Assembly: GCF_001949145.1 (NCBI RefSeq)
Contig: NW_019091594.1
Location: forward strand, 97,930-160,053
Direction: 5' to 3'
From: Acanthaster planci
Taxonomy: Eukaryota; Echinodermata; Asteroidea; Valvatida; Acanthasteridae
Length of the DNA stretch: 62,124 bases
In this document: positions 1-13,039 of the stretch, piece after piece
Layout: every line of letters starts with the position of its first letter
Numbering within the stretch: the first letter of the stretch is position 1
Made by a program: the position numbers and the translations under genes
Notes under the pieces: model-generated
What the model was told of the DNA's origin: nothing
Database searches by the model: none
What the model saw: the letters and a program-made list of their open reading frames with translations, nothing else

Positions 1-101
1 TTCAATGTTCAACTTAATGCAGTGTAAAGATTCAAGTGTGAGCTTAGGGAACTTCTCACTGTGGGTTTCTCCTTCAAAAATGAAAATTGAAAGTACCTCA
101 C

Positions 102-284
102 CTTTCCAATTTCTGTAGGATCTCTGGAAAAATGCCACCGTGTAGTTAGACTCTCTCCATCTTGTGTCATAGCCATTTCTTCTGATTTGAGTTGACTATC
201 CGCTGCAGCTTGCCACTGACAAACTGCTGTTGTAAGGTCTATTGAACTGCAGGCTACTATGAATGTAATCATCAGGAGTGTCAT
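102..284 (-). CDS. Possible first coding exon of a secreted or membrane protein (5' end only)
   Basis: Read on the minus strand, an ATG at 284 opens a 61-codon stretch that ends exactly at a GTGAGG splice donor (intron begins at 101). The first ~20 residues (MTLLMITFIVACSSI...) look like a signal peptide: a short hydrophobic core followed by small residues. The rest is polar and carries a Cys-Gln-Trp-Gln motif and a Thr-Arg-Trp-His motif. The next exon would lie to the left of this window. I do not recognise the family. The evidence is the combination of signal peptide, open frame and good donor, so this could be a chance ORF. The gene would be divergent from MLH3, more than 22 kb away. Confidence 0.35.
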
Positions 285-299
285 GTCTAAGCTGTACAC

Positions 300-1158
300 T
301 TGTGCAGAACTAAGGAAATCTTGGGAAATGATTCACATCTCTGCTGAAAATGAAAATAAAACAAAAATGGATCGAACCAAAAAGTTCCTAAAAAATAGAG
401 CAGTTACAGACTCCATGATACTTCATGTCTATCCAACAGTAATCCAATTAATTTATCCTTTTAGCCTGCATGCAGATTGTATATCCAGAACACTTCATAA
501 CTTCACCAAGCTGTAATAATGATCTGTACATGAGCAAAGTCAACAAATGAATTTCCAGACACCATTCCTTCTTTGTTTTTACTTACAAAAGAAAGAATGG
601 TTTATCCTCCCCTGTTGCACTTGCTCAAGGGAAGACATGGCTACAGCAACCATTAGACACTAGCTACTCCGTCAATGCATCACAATGAACTTTATCCAAT
701 CAACGTACTATTTACAATTTTATAATGTCAAGAGTAACAAACCGTTCATAAATGACAGGAGTGTTTTATCCGCTTCAAAGAATAAGTGGAAAGGTTTGCA
801 GTAGCACCATGCAAAGGAATATACCTCTTATGAGTATTTGTGGTTTTGAAAAGAACCGAGAGTATACTCAACATTTCGGACTAAATGCCACCCACAACCG
901 GAAATGACTACACATCAAGTCATCCCTCGGGCCTGCGCCCTCTCTTTTGCCACTTTGATGGGCCTCTACTTGATGGGCCTACCAAATTAATGCAATCTTG
1001 AAAAGCATTGGCTTTCTGTTAGAAAGAAGAGGTACAGTATCCCATGACTCATTCTGCATTTGGACCGCCACAACTGTCTACGAATTGAGTATTCAAAAGA
1101 TGCGGCTTGGCAGTTTGACACAGTTTTAACCTTCACTCACCCCATGCCTTTACAATGC
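300..1158. other. Intergenic, no gene seen
   Basis: No convincing coding or RNA gene. It contains one copy (781-811) of a 31-bp sequence repeated exactly at 2433-2463. Confidence 0.5.
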
Positions 1159-1735
1159 TTAACCACTTGCTGCCGGGTGGAATTTGAAGTTGCATGACGT
1201 AAAACTAGGTGATTTTCAAGGTTTTCCATTTTCAAAATTCTTCAAAAAATCATAGCTTCATTTACTGGACATTTACACCCACATGAATGACTGTCTGGTG
1301 GCTACTCTAATCTGACAGACAGAATCTCAATATTGACGCCCAAGTATTTCAGGCAGGCCTACCGCCTTGTAAAAAGAGCCCAGATTGAGCGGTGTTATGT
1401 AACTTTCTTTTGTTCCTGAAACTGGCATAGTGCGCCACTGGCGTCTTTTTAATAGGGGCCAGACTGGCGTGCAGCAGTATTGTATCGCTCATCACTGGAG
1501 CGCTTTTGTCCCTGGCAGTAATCCGCTCATGCTGAATGCCACAAACAGTGGTAGAATCTATCAAAATAATGACAGATTTCTTCCTCTATTGACAACTTGA
1601 AAAAATGTTGACAATTCCCAGCAGCTCAGTCTTTTGTTCTGAGTACGGTCTTTTGTTACAAGGCCCAGCTCTTTTGTCCGGTTCGTGTATAAAGCCAATG
1701 TGCCGAAACCGGGATCCCTGGCAGCATTTGGTTAA
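1159..1735 (-). mobile_element. piggyBac-like MITE, copy A
   Basis: A 569-bp non-coding element (1163-1731) is flanked on both sides by TTAA (1159-1162 and 1732-1735), the target site duplicated by piggyBac-superfamily transposases. The ends form imperfect terminal inverted repeats: CCACTTGCTGCCGGG on the left, and the complement of CCAAATGCTGCCAGG on the right. It is the reverse complement of the elements at 19216 and 58829. The interior carries several copies of CTTTTGT (ACAAAAG on the other strand). No transposase is encoded, so it would be non-autonomous. Confidence 0.8.
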
Positions 1736-3439
1736 AAGACTGTTCACTGCCCTCAACTTGACCTTAACATTCCTTCTGTCCTTCTTCCGTCTTGACAGGG
1801 CCAGTACAGATCATTGGGGATTTAATAATTTGTTGAGCAGCAAGACCCTCAAGGTTTCTAGTCCAGTACTTTGGCATGGCAAGAGTGGCCCCAATATATG
1901 TAACCTTCCAGATTAATTACATGATATGAAAGGCCCTCCACCTTCCATAATTGTGGTTTATAATGATCTGGATCAAGTTGATTTCCCCTCAATACGACAG
2001 AGAGTCGTTATTTTTGTGCATAACTGTCAAGAGCTTTACCCCAAAGCAATTTTGCTCTGGTCCAAAGTCCTTCCCACAGGGCATTTTACTTTGGTGTCAA
2101 CCCCAAGGAGGCAAAGGTTAGGCAGAGGAGAGCAGTCAACAGGTGGGTGCACTCTCGTTGCGAACGTCTTAATTGGTAGCTCTTCAGATAAGGCACAACC
2201 AGTTTCACAGGATATTTCTCAACATTTATAGGCCCGATAGTGTCCATTTGTCTCCTAAAGGAAGCACAGTTTTCAGAGGGAATCTTTGCACTGCCATTTA
2301 ATGGATTTTTTTACTGCCTGTGGTGGGGTAAGGTTTATGAATGGGGGTGTTTTCTTCCTTGGGCTGTGCCCTGCATGTGATTGATTTCTTTAAAGTGGAT
2401 GGAATTTCAGGCTATTCATGCTGAAAGACAGCAATAAGTGGAAAGGTTTGCAGTAGCACCATGTGACGGACAGAGCACGCAGTTGAATTTTTTGCGGGAG
2501 TCGGTTTTGTTACTTTTACTATATAAAGGAAATCAACACTGATGCATGGGGGAATCCCAACTGCAAAACTCAATGTCAGACAGCCACAATAGAGACTCTT
2601 GTAACTTACTTCTTGAATTGGCAGTGAATTCACCCAAACACATGTAGCCAAAGAATGCACACACTACAGCAGCTATTTAGTTTAGCTTCAAACTTTGAGG
2701 AGCATGTGGAATTGCCTCTTTAGGCAATAACAGTGGCGGAGCTAGACATGGGCAAACGATTAACGACTGGGGTGTGGCCCCTGCGACAGCCTTCAATGAG
2801 TTCAGAAACACTGAAATCTTTCGTAGGGTCAGGCCATCCACAAATTTCATGATAATAACTAACCCCGAAAAGGCTGTAACAATGAATCAGTGATGTGTGC
2901 TAAACCTTGACGAGGTCCCATGCAGCCAAATTACTTGTGTAATAGTAATGATTATCCATCATGATCATGTCCATGATGAGATTTTATTGATACGGTCTCA
3001 TTATTATCCATGTTATGATTTTTCATGTATTATTGTCCTTACCAATATTACAACCTTTCTAATCTTAACCCTTGATCCCTGTTCTCAAAGTGTACACAAT
3101 CTACTCACAATGCTCCGTTCTACCAAGACTGGTAAAAGTACCATCCCTTTGCGCTAGCTATAGCGATAGCGCTATGGCCGGAACTTACCCAAGAAACTTA
3201 CTGGAGGTCATGGGCAACAATCGAACATAGACTTTGTTTAATTTTGTACACGTAGTTGGTGATTAAGTAAAATTTTCATTTGGGCACATCTCGAGGGTTT
3301 AGATAATTGAAATTACACATTATTTCTCAATGCTTATTAAGTCACATTCAAACTGTCATAAATCCAGGCCCTGCATGTTTGCCTGAATTGTTTGTCAGAC
3401 ATGAAGTGCATGCGTTAGACTGCATGCAGGCCGGCCAAA
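1736..3439. other. Intergenic, no gene seen
   Basis: Short chance ORFs only. It holds the second copy of the 31-bp direct repeat (2433-2463). Confidence 0.45.
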
Positions 3440-4330
3440 CACACGTCCGTGCACGTCACGCGCCAGACCACAGATTGCATTGCATTTTCTCTCCATTATG
3501 TAAAGGATCTAGGAGATCAATGGTTGCACTAAGTGCACCAAATACGCACCTATTGAAAACAGTGCAAAACCGGACCGAAATAGCGCCGCCTGTTGACTCT
3601 CGTGAAGAGGTTGGCCTCCGTATTTTTTCACTTGAAATTCAAGATGATGGCCAGAAGATCACTTTTCGTTTCAATTTCATGGGAGTTAGCCACGAAAATA
3701 TCTTTTATTCGCCTTTCATGGAAGATACTCCCAAAACAGCAGTAAAACTACCGCTCATTTCTGAATGTAGCCGCCTGCCTCAATCCAAAATAGGCCCGCA
3801 ATTTGGGGAGTTTTGAAAGAAACACCCCGAACTGGAAACTATCAATCCAAAATTCGGGATTTATAGAAATATTTCTATGATGCCTCCTGATTATAGCATG
3901 TTGTAAAAACCCCGATCACAAATATTAATGAGCTCGTGCGCAGAAATACAACCAGTTGGTGGAATGCACCCATAGGGGTTTTCGCGATCTGTCAGTATAA
4001 TATATAGAGATCAGTGATCTGCACGACGCCTGATAAAATCAAAACTATGGGCAAATTCACCCCTCGGTATAGGGAATTTACGCACAGTTGAAGAATTCCA
4101 GCCATAAAATTCTATGAAGCCATTTTTCAATTGTAAAAAAAAAATCTACTTACTTAATCTGGCCCATAGGGAGCGCTGCCATCCGTCGCTTCGCTCATTG
4201 CTTGCCCATACTTTCAACATCACGGTTTTACGCGCAAGATTGGCGGTCTATTTGTTCATATGTCTGTGGTGCGTCCCGCGTATACGTATTTTCAGGAGGA
4301 CTTCAATCTTGAGATTTCGAAGACAAACTA
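3440..4330 (+). repeat. Left copy of a diverged outer inverted repeat
   Basis: Blocks of this region reappear in reverse complement at about 7250-7880. The clearest match is 4030-4170 against 7530-7660, which shares the phrases GGGCAAATTCACCCCTCGGT and GAAGAATTCCAGCCAT. A further match is 4180-4260 against 7330-7430. The left copy has about 400 extra bases (roughly 3570-3965) relative to the right copy. Boundaries are approximate. It is probably an old transposable element present as two opposed copies. Confidence 0.6.
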
Positions 4331-4904
4331 AATTCTGCTCTCAAAATGGATAAATTTGGGGAAAAAAATAATGGTTGAGGTGTGCACATCACTGGTAAAT
4401 TAAGTTTGAAAGAAGGAGAGCTTGACATGTGAGTCGCACATTCAGAAAGTTTCTGCACGCCTTGTCATTTCTTGTGCTACAGCCTATGGTGACTTTAAGC
4501 CTAGGCCTACATACAAATGTATTAATCGGCAAAAATGGTTTTAAAAACCGAGTAATATTTGTCGTTTATTTCCCCCAGATTTCACCAGAAAAATCTCGAA
4601 GAAAGCCATGATATGTGATTGTGAGATCTGCAGACGCATTGAACTCAAATCGTGTGACAAACGATGTGACATGAATGACGGAATATTTATCTTCAGGGCA
4701 GAGATGAAACTAAAGCGAGAGACAGAGAGCTGACGTTTCCGTCGAGTGAAGTAACAAGCAAGGAAATTCAGTCAACGCAATGAAAGAAACTTTGTCTAAA
4801 TTATAAAACTGATCGTTCTCAGTGAACACTGACATTTTTCTTTTCGAAGATATGTAATACAAAACTGCTGCAAACTGCTTGCTGACTACAATGACCTGCA
4901 ATAC

Positions 4905-5026
4905 AAATCTCAAAATGTGGAGGACATGACGTTTCGAAAACTTTCGATCCTAGCAGAATCTTCCTCTAGCCTTTGAGAAAGATTCTGCTAGGATCGAAAC
5001 GTCAAGGACCTCCATATTTTGAGATT
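4905..5026. repeat. ~120-bp hairpin palindrome
   Basis: The two halves are near-perfect reverse complements. Both contain TTTCGATCCTAGCAGAATCTT or its complement and end in an AATCTCAAAATRTGGAGG-type sequence. The loop is about 15 bases. The size and shape fit a small foldback MITE. Confidence 0.7.
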
Positions 5027-5493
5027 ATTTCTTTTCGAAAAGTACTTGTTAAATGTAAATCTTTAGTCAAGTTGGAAACTCAAGTTTTTTAAAATCTGAT
5101 TTGTAATTGTCTGTGGTAAAAGTGGCACCAACTTAATTAGTTTGGCTCGCAGTCAAAGCTCTGCTCAGCTTGTGCTCACAGAAAAGATTCTAATACTTAT
5201 TCGTTTTTAATAAATTCATTCAGTATATATGAATGAATTTCAGTACGTTTTCCTGTGAGTGTGTAAAATTAAAATTAAGACTTTTTTCATTTTATTGTTG
5301 ATGAAGTTTTTTGGTGTTGGCTCATTGAAATCAGACGGAAAAACACGTGGACAGTTTGGACATCATAATATAAAACCTATTATGGGTCTTAGAGGACCTT
5401 TAATGTTTACACACTCAACAAGTCACGATTGACCAAACCCAAAGTGAAAACATTGCCCAAGCAAGACCGCAGACAACAGGAGTAGGGGGGGGG

Positions 5494-7141
5494 CTATTGA
5501 CCACACTTTGACCTTTGACCTAAAAAGAGAAAAGGTCATTGATATGCATAAGTATAATAATAATAAGATATTGATATGAATAGGAATGAGGTGTAGGGTG
5601 AAAAATTCTGGCACAAATTGACCTCTGGTAAGGGATAGGCATAGGATAAGGTCAGAAAGTTTGGTACATGTTGACCCTGTTGTATGGGATAAAATAGGAA
5701 TAAAGCACGGGGTAACATTTTTGGTAAAATTTGACCTTGCTTATGAAATTATGGCACAACATGATGAAAGAGGATGAGTCATATAGTGTGTGACGGTATA
5801 CTGACTGGCCCACCAGGCAATCCTGAGGTAATCAAGGAGTAGGAAGCGATAATCCATACACAATAGACAGCTCGTGCCGCCGGTTAATAAGAGGGATAAT
5901 CCCTAGATAATGGACTGTATGTGAACAATAAAAACAGCAATTTATACATTAAAAAGACCTATTTATACAATAAAAAGACCAATTGAAAAATATGAAGTTT
6001 ATTTTTGGCAGAGTCAACATGAATGGTATTTATATAGCCAAGCCCTATGCTTGTCACCAGTGTGACAAATGCTTCGACTTAACAAACTTCCGGTAATCAC
6101 CCTTGTAGTAATTCTTAAAATTACTAAGATAATTATTGTAAAAAATCAATGATGAACAACGGAAAATAAAACGGTACCAGTACAAACCTACCAGCAACCA
6201 ATATGTGAAGTCCACTGAATTTGTTTTCTGTTATACTTATCGGTATGACTATCGAATAATAATTTTCAGGTCGGATATTGGCCGGAACTTCTGCACAATA
6301 TTCCACAGCACGACGAATAAATTTACCCCTTTGCTGCGTATTAAAAATCCCCAACTGACGTCACGCCACCCCCAGAATTCTTTAAATTTTATATAATGCT
6401 TTATTTTACATTTAGGTTCCGCAATAAAGAACAACAGTAACGCTCCGCTCTGACTGAATTTGTGAAACGTGTACATGTACAGGGTAACGGGACGTAAAAC
6501 ACTCAAAGGATTAAAAAAATTCAGCTAGGGACAACAGAATCTTCTTCCCGTATCGATCAAATCTCGGTAGCCATAGTAAGCCAAACCCAAGACCGCTAGC
6601 ATTGGGCGCCCTCTCTTCCTAGGTGTCCAAAGGTTAAGTCAGACCAACGCTCACTTCCAACGTACACAATGTAATCATTAACACAATAGTCTGCCGACAC
6701 AGCTTAGCTACCGCATACAGTCCATTATCTAGGGATTATCCCTCTTATTAACCGGCGGCACGAGCTGTCTATTGTGTATGGATTATCGCTACCTACTCCT
6801 TGATTACCTTAGGATTGCCTGGTGGGCCAGTCAGTATACCATAACACACTATATGACTCATCCTCTTTCATCATGTTGAGCCATAATTTCATAAGCAAAG
6901 TCAAATTGTACCAAAAATGTTACCCCGTGCTTTATTCCTATTTTATCCCATACACCAGGGTCAACATGTACCAAACTTTCTGACCTTATCCTAAGCCTAT
7001 CCCTTACCAGAGGTCAATTTGTGCCAGAATTTTTCACCCTACACCTCATTCCTATTCATATCAATATCATATTATTATTATACTTATGCATATTAATGAA
7101 CTTTTCTCTTTTTAGGTCAAAGGTCAAAGTGTGGTCAATAG
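5494..7141. mobile_element. Foldback element with ~428-bp terminal inverted repeats
   Basis: Bases 5494-5921 and 6714-7141 are reverse complements of each other with only scattered mismatches. The outer ends begin CTATTGACCACACTTTGACC and the inner ends finish near GGACTGTATG. The arms enclose a 792-bp unique spacer (5922-6713) with no recognisable coding sequence. The long arms and lack of transposase fit a non-autonomous foldback DNA transposon. I could not define a target-site duplication, so the superfamily is unknown. Confidence 0.8.
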
Positions 7142-7249
7142 GCAAAAATCAATTTTGAGTAGGTTATTTAATAAAAAAAAGTCACTTAATTCCGGAAATG
7201 ATATTCTTGCATTAGAATTTTTTTTCTCCATAATCATTTTGACTAAATG

Positions 7250-7880
7250 CACAGCATACAGCATCACATTCACAGATCACATTACCCTCCTGTAACGCAG
7301 CGCGCCGCCATTGTTCGGCCGCGCATTTTGTACACATACATGAGGGCGATGTCCTATCCATTCTTTCGTGATTTTGAAAAGTATGGGCAAACAATGGGCG
7401 CAACGGTGAATGGCAGCGCGTCCAGTGCGCATTACGCCCAACGCACTTAGTTTACACACGTTCACTTTTTTGCTCTTCCTTACTGCTATCTCTTCTTTTC
7501 AAACGTTGCAACCGCATTGTTTCGAAATTTAAGGTCCAAACTAAGTAAATACAGGATTTGTTTACAATCGAAAAATGGCTTCGTAGAATCATATGGCTGG
7601 AATTCTTCGACTGTGCGTAAATTCGCTATACCGAGGGGTGAATTTGCCCAGTTTTGATTTTAGTAGGGCGCCGCGCAGATCACGAAAGCCCCCTGTGTTT
7701 TTGAAAAGGACCTGGTGTTCTATGCGTTTATGTGAAGTCTGTGGATTTGGCTGCTGTTTTTCTATGGGCGCGTATTTGGTGCAGTGCACACGTCTCTGTG
7801 ATTCGCATGACCACGGGCGCCTGGCACCTGATGACGTGATGTGTCTCTGTTTAAACCAACAATTCACAGTACGATGGAGT
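7250..7880 (-). repeat. Right copy of the outer inverted repeat
   Basis: This is the reverse-complement partner of about 3440-4330. The ORFs here on both strands look like by-products of repeat sequence, with no domain I recognise. Confidence 0.6.
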
Positions 7881-10800
7881 TTTGGCTGAGAACCACAGCT
7901 ACTACAACAAATACGGTTGCAGGCCAGTAAATAGGCCGAAAACTGCTTGCGCGGGCCAAGCCACAATTTGTATGCACCCAAATTCTCTACGAAATAGAGC
8001 ATTTTGTGGCCCACGAACTCGAAGATTTGTAGAAAAGACAAGTTTAGGCGACCGAATTCCAATTTCCAAAACGAATTCCAATTTGTTTCTGAGTGAGAAT
8101 TAGAAGAAATCAGTGCCTGAAAACGGTTTATTTTTCGAAAAGTGTAGGCATCAGTATTTCTAAATGGCGAGGGGCCTCACGACTGCATTTTAGGATGACT
8201 TTCCGTGGAAAACAATATCTGAAAAGGAGTCGACAGCCAAACTGGTGATGGGCTGATTGTTTGTTTGTTTATTTACCCTGTGGTCTACAAACAGAATTAA
8301 CATAAAAAGCTAATAAATATGTGCGCAGTCCTGGCCGGCCTACTAATATTATCAGAACATTAACATAAACATGAAAAATTATGTGTAATCATACCCATAG
8401 TTGACTCAGCAAATATATGAACTTGAATTAGGGCCAAACACATAGGGGACTTTCCTGAACAATAATTAAATGACTCTAAATTTACTAAAGAAACCCTAAT
8501 TAGGTCTATGAAAATATATGCCCATGCGCTTGTGATTATGCACACGTATAATACATAATACGATATGCGTTACACTCCAAATCCAACGATTATAACCCCA
8601 GAAATCCCCCCAAATATCATATTTAGATCAACCAAATTGTATTCACTCTATGTCAGCCACGCACAAGGGGGTATTTACAATTAACCTGGTAACTGGATAA
8701 TTAAGGTAAAGGGCGATTAGGAGTACATTCAGAAAGAATTTCGGGGAATTTCAGGAACAACGTGATTCGACATAGAATGATTGGGCAATTATAATGAGTG
8801 AATCACGAGAGGGCGCTACTGGACGTTGCGGTGGGAGAGACGCTTTCGGACAATATCTTCAAAAGTAATTGGTTAATGGGTGGAAATTTGAAAAAAAAAA
8901 ATAACAACAATCAATTAACAACCGAACGCCTGAGAAACTCATGAATATTTTTCCTTATTTTTGTTAAATCAGGTATTTATCATTGTTTGCTACGGCAGTT
9001 TATTTACTGGCCTGCGCAAACACAAACCTTAACTTAAAGAGCGCCAGGGGCTGTGTGGATCAGCACGTAATTCGACATTTCGCATTAGTACTTCGTTATT
9101 TCGAATTAGCAATTCGTCACTTCGAATTAGTGTCAGGCTGAAAATTTATAATTCATTTGCACGGTTGGGCTTTCGTAAACGTCAATGTGAGCACTCATTG
9201 TAACTTACATTGTACATGTAAATAGTACAAGAAACAATGCACAGTAACTGAAACCGTGACTATCAACGACTGATCAGGACCAACTCGAATGCCCGCTGTC
9301 GGAAACTTCTAACGTTCGTTGCCTACCTCTGCTAAAATGACTTCTCCTGTCACGTTTTATGCCTTGATGATTCAATTCCTGAATGGTGCTTAATTTTATG
9401 AGTAAATTTATCTAATCCTTTCTCGCGTTAGATAAATAGAACAGGGGGGTATTTCATAAAACTTTTGCTTTGGATTATTAGCATGTACTTAACCATGTAC
9501 TTAACCTTTACGTTCTGAACCATTGCAATAAAAACAAAACTTCTGTATTTTTTATGATGCAGACAATAAATCTCTGATAACAAAACACTTGACTTGACTT
9601 TGTACTCGGCGTCCTACTTTTACTGTTGAAAATGGGGAGCGGGGCGTAAATGTGTTGAAACGTGGGGTCTATTTACATTCAGCTCAATACATCGTTCCTA
9701 TCCTGAGTCAAACAGGGCACCCACTCATCAGACTTTACTCCCATCAAACTTAAGGAGCCTCTGGCACCAGGCCGTACAGCTGAAATATTCCCAAAACTAA
9801 AGAAGGCGACTTTTGCGCATGAGTTGCTGTCATACTGCTTTCTATTTCTCGAATGCTCTTTTTGTCTACACTTCCCTGGGCCACTCCCCGCGCAAAGTAG
9901 GGTCTCCCTGAGCATAATACGTCTGAAACTGTTGTCCACATCTGGAAACTGTGTAATCAGAAAAAAATATGGCATTGCCACGGAAGCGTATATAGGACAT
10001 GACTGAAAAAATAGGCCTGTTATTACGCCCGGGCGGATTATTTATTTCGACCGGGCGAAATAGGGATCCACCTGGGGAGTGGCGTAGATTTGTGCGTCAG
10101 AATACTGGATGGTTTCCTTGGGGGGGGGTTGACTCAGATAGACCGTTCCGACATTTTTGCGCGCCATTGTGTCATAGATGCTAAGTAACTCATGAAGTGC
10201 ACTCTAACTCCAGCATTTAGGAAAAGCAGAGATATTCTCCTAATCAATCACCTTTTCCCCTGCAGATTAAGTTAATTGGAATGTCAATAGAACTGATTGA
10301 AAATTACCCTTATGAATCTATCAAACAGTTTAGCCATAAAACCTGAACAAAAGCGCATCAGTTCTCTACTCTAATCGGGCGCGGGCTCAGAGTCTTGCCA
10401 TTTCCATGAAGAAGTTACAGATTTTTTATTTGATTATGAAAAGAGCCTTTTCCTTGCATATAATTCTCTTTCTAGAGAAATGGAGAGAGTTTAACTTAGG
10501 TTACTTTAGTCACATTATATCACAGACACTTTATCTGAAGAAGGGAGGCAGTTTCACAAAATAAAGCTAATTGTTTATAAGGATATAAAGCACCTTAAAT
10601 TGATAGTACTTTAATATACTCAAAGGGACTGGAATTAACGCCATCACTAAATTTATATGAATCAAATCTCTGGACTTTCAGGGTCTTTTTTTAATACTTA
10701 TGGTAATTTTAATGCAGTTATTGGTAACTTAAATGGCAATTAAATGTAATTTGGTGCTTTTTGTTTTTTTTTGTTCGTTTGTATTTAACTTGTTTAGTTT

Positions 10801-11759
10801 GTGGAGTCCCCAGGAAAATGAACATGTTTGGGGCTATCCCAAATTAAATCGACCCGCTTTGTTTAATGTTTAGGTTTTTCCTTCTACGTGTATGCGTCGT
10901 TTTCTTCTAAGTAAAATCAGCATTATTTTGGGCTGCCATGGCAGAACGAATCTATTACTTGGATATCAAGTCTTTGACGCATCGGAACAAGCTATTTACA
11001 TATTGTTTATGGAGTCAGCCTTTTGCTTCTCCTAAAAAGGGAGACTTACTTGTGACAGACAGAAAGTTTTAAATCGAGACTGACTTAGCATCAAAACCTA
11101 TAGTAAACGTGCGTCGCGAGGGGGGGAGGGCACTTGCCTTCCCCTAAGAATAATATTAAAATAATAATAACAAAATACGAAAGTTATTACAAAAAGTAGA
11201 GTAAAGGGAATAAAAAGCACTATACCTAGCTTAAAAATCAAAGCTAATTTTTCCTTTTTTCTCCTTTGTTCTTGTCCCTTTCCCCCTTTTTAGCCGTTTT
11301 CCTCGATAGTTTACAGTTGGAGGAGCAACTGCATCTCCCTGACGTTCATGATCGGTTCGTAGTTTAGTGCTATGTACCCTCCTGGAAACCCCTTTCGCCC
11401 TCTTAGATAAAGTGCAGTGGCGTATTCAGTGTCCAAGCGGGGAAGGGACACGGGAACAGATTCACCCGCACCCACCACCATTTTGTAACGATGTTTAAAG
11501 CCATTCTTTTTCCTTGTAATTTTTAAAAGGAATTCACGCGAACATTACTTCACTCTTAACCCTAGCCCTAAAAAGTCAGAAATATGGGGGACCACTAAGA
11601 GCCAAAGGGGCGGATTCCGCCCCCCCCCCGAATTCGGCCATCCCATACGCGAGTTTAATAATACTCTGCATGCATGTAAAGACAATCATACTCAATACAA
11701 ATATTCAATAGATCAGTTTCAGTTGTAGTAAAGATGTTGCTATGGCCATTTTGAAGATT
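7881..11759. other. Intergenic, no gene seen
   Basis: AT-rich, with no convincing coding region. It includes a small tandem repeat at 9069-9131 (separate entry) and some homopolymer-rich stretches. Confidence 0.45.
9069..9131. repeat. Three tandem 21-bp units
   Basis: Three adjacent 21-bp units (9069-9089, 9090-9110, 9111-9131) share the pattern ATTCG..ATTTCGAATTAG with a few substitutions each. Confidence 0.75.
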
Positions 11760-13039
11760 GGGGCTACGCGCTTACCAGCGTGTCCTGGCAACGTGTGCAC
11801 GTGGAAAAAGTGTATAGTTTTTGGCTGCTTCGAGAAAATGAACACTACGCGAGAACAGCAGGTCCGAGCGCAAAATGTATAAAATGCAGCTGTGAGGTCG
11901 CCTCTTGTGAATATAGCGCCCTCTACTGGTAGTCACCTGCACACGTACGTACGCACGGCCAAAAATGTAACACCAGTCATTGGACGCGCGCGGGTTAGAT
12001 GGTTGATCGTGCAATTTAAAGACGCTGAGGGTACTTGGAGCATTTAAATTCTTACTCAGTGAGTATCTCGTTCGCACGATCAGAAGACTCTAAACCAGTT
12101 CTTACCAATGCTCCCCCCGCCATTACCGTTTCTACCTCTATGCCAGCACGGCTACTTTGTAGGCATGGTGGGGCTTACCCCCAGAACTGTGAGGTCCGAT
12201 GTCCGCCCCCGCTCGACGTAGGACTAGGATCTAGGACCCCACAGTTCAGGGGGTAGGCCTAGGTGGGGCTTAGACAATTTGAGACTTTGCCGACTTGACT
12301 CAGGACAACTTTTGTTGAGACAACCATATGACAACTCGACCATGTCCATGTTGACCAAGAGGAAGTTCCTAGGCGGTACTTATTTTTAAAGAATAACTTC
12401 CAAGTTCCAATTCCACATTGAAATCCTTTTCTTTGCAACATGGGAAATCTGTAACTTTGCTTCCAGGTACATGTAGGGGGATTTTTAAAAAATTAAGAAT
12501 GCATTGGATTAGGATTAAAATTGTCTAGGCCAGGGTCTAGATTGAAAGATCTCAGTTAATTGATACAACATTTGTGCTAATCCGTTCGAGCAAAATCAAG
12601 ATTTGGCAGGTAGGGCATAGAAAATAGGAGGTACATGTAACATTATTTGTTGTTACTGAATGTTAGTTTTCATTGCCAAAATTACTTGTGACCATGCGTG
12701 GACCATGCATGGATACATGTAGATGAATGAAATGAGTCCCCACTCATTTCTTCAATAAATTTTGTTCAGTTTGATGATAGACAGGGGTTGAATTTATTTT
12801 TAGCTGTTTCAGATAGCAGCCGGAACAACTCATTTTCCTTATGGCTTTTTTAACTGCTTCGGCTACGTTGCCGGGGCTGCTATTGCTTTCTTTAAGTTTT
12901 TTCTTTTCCTTTTTCAGACTTTCTCCGTAGGGTTTGTACACATCTGCTTGTCCCCATGGACTACAATAGTTTTGTACATCTGATTAATTTCAGACGTGGC
13001 AGACCTTTAGACAATCATATGCTCTAAGGATGCTCCTAG
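11760..13039. other. Intergenic, small hairpin, one lysine-rich ORF
   Basis: There is an inverted pair at about 12176-12258 (ACCCCCAGAACTGTGAGGTCC against its complement). A ~75-codon open stretch on the minus strand at about 12744-12970 is rich in Lys and Ser. It starts directly after a stop and has no domain I recognise. No gene is called. Confidence 0.35.

Noticed and set aside
3307-3816. 169-codon plus-strand ORF as a host gene
   Set aside because: It overlaps the outer inverted-repeat copy, shows no domain or splice structure, and its frame is not kept in the paired copy.
7589-8062. 157-codon minus-strand ORF as a host gene
   Set aside because: It lies within the right inverted-repeat copy, with competing ORFs on both strands and no recognised motif.
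9679-9981. Overlapping minus-strand ORFs of 63-100 codons as a gene
   Set aside because: Two frames are open over the same DNA, with no motif, signal or splice support.
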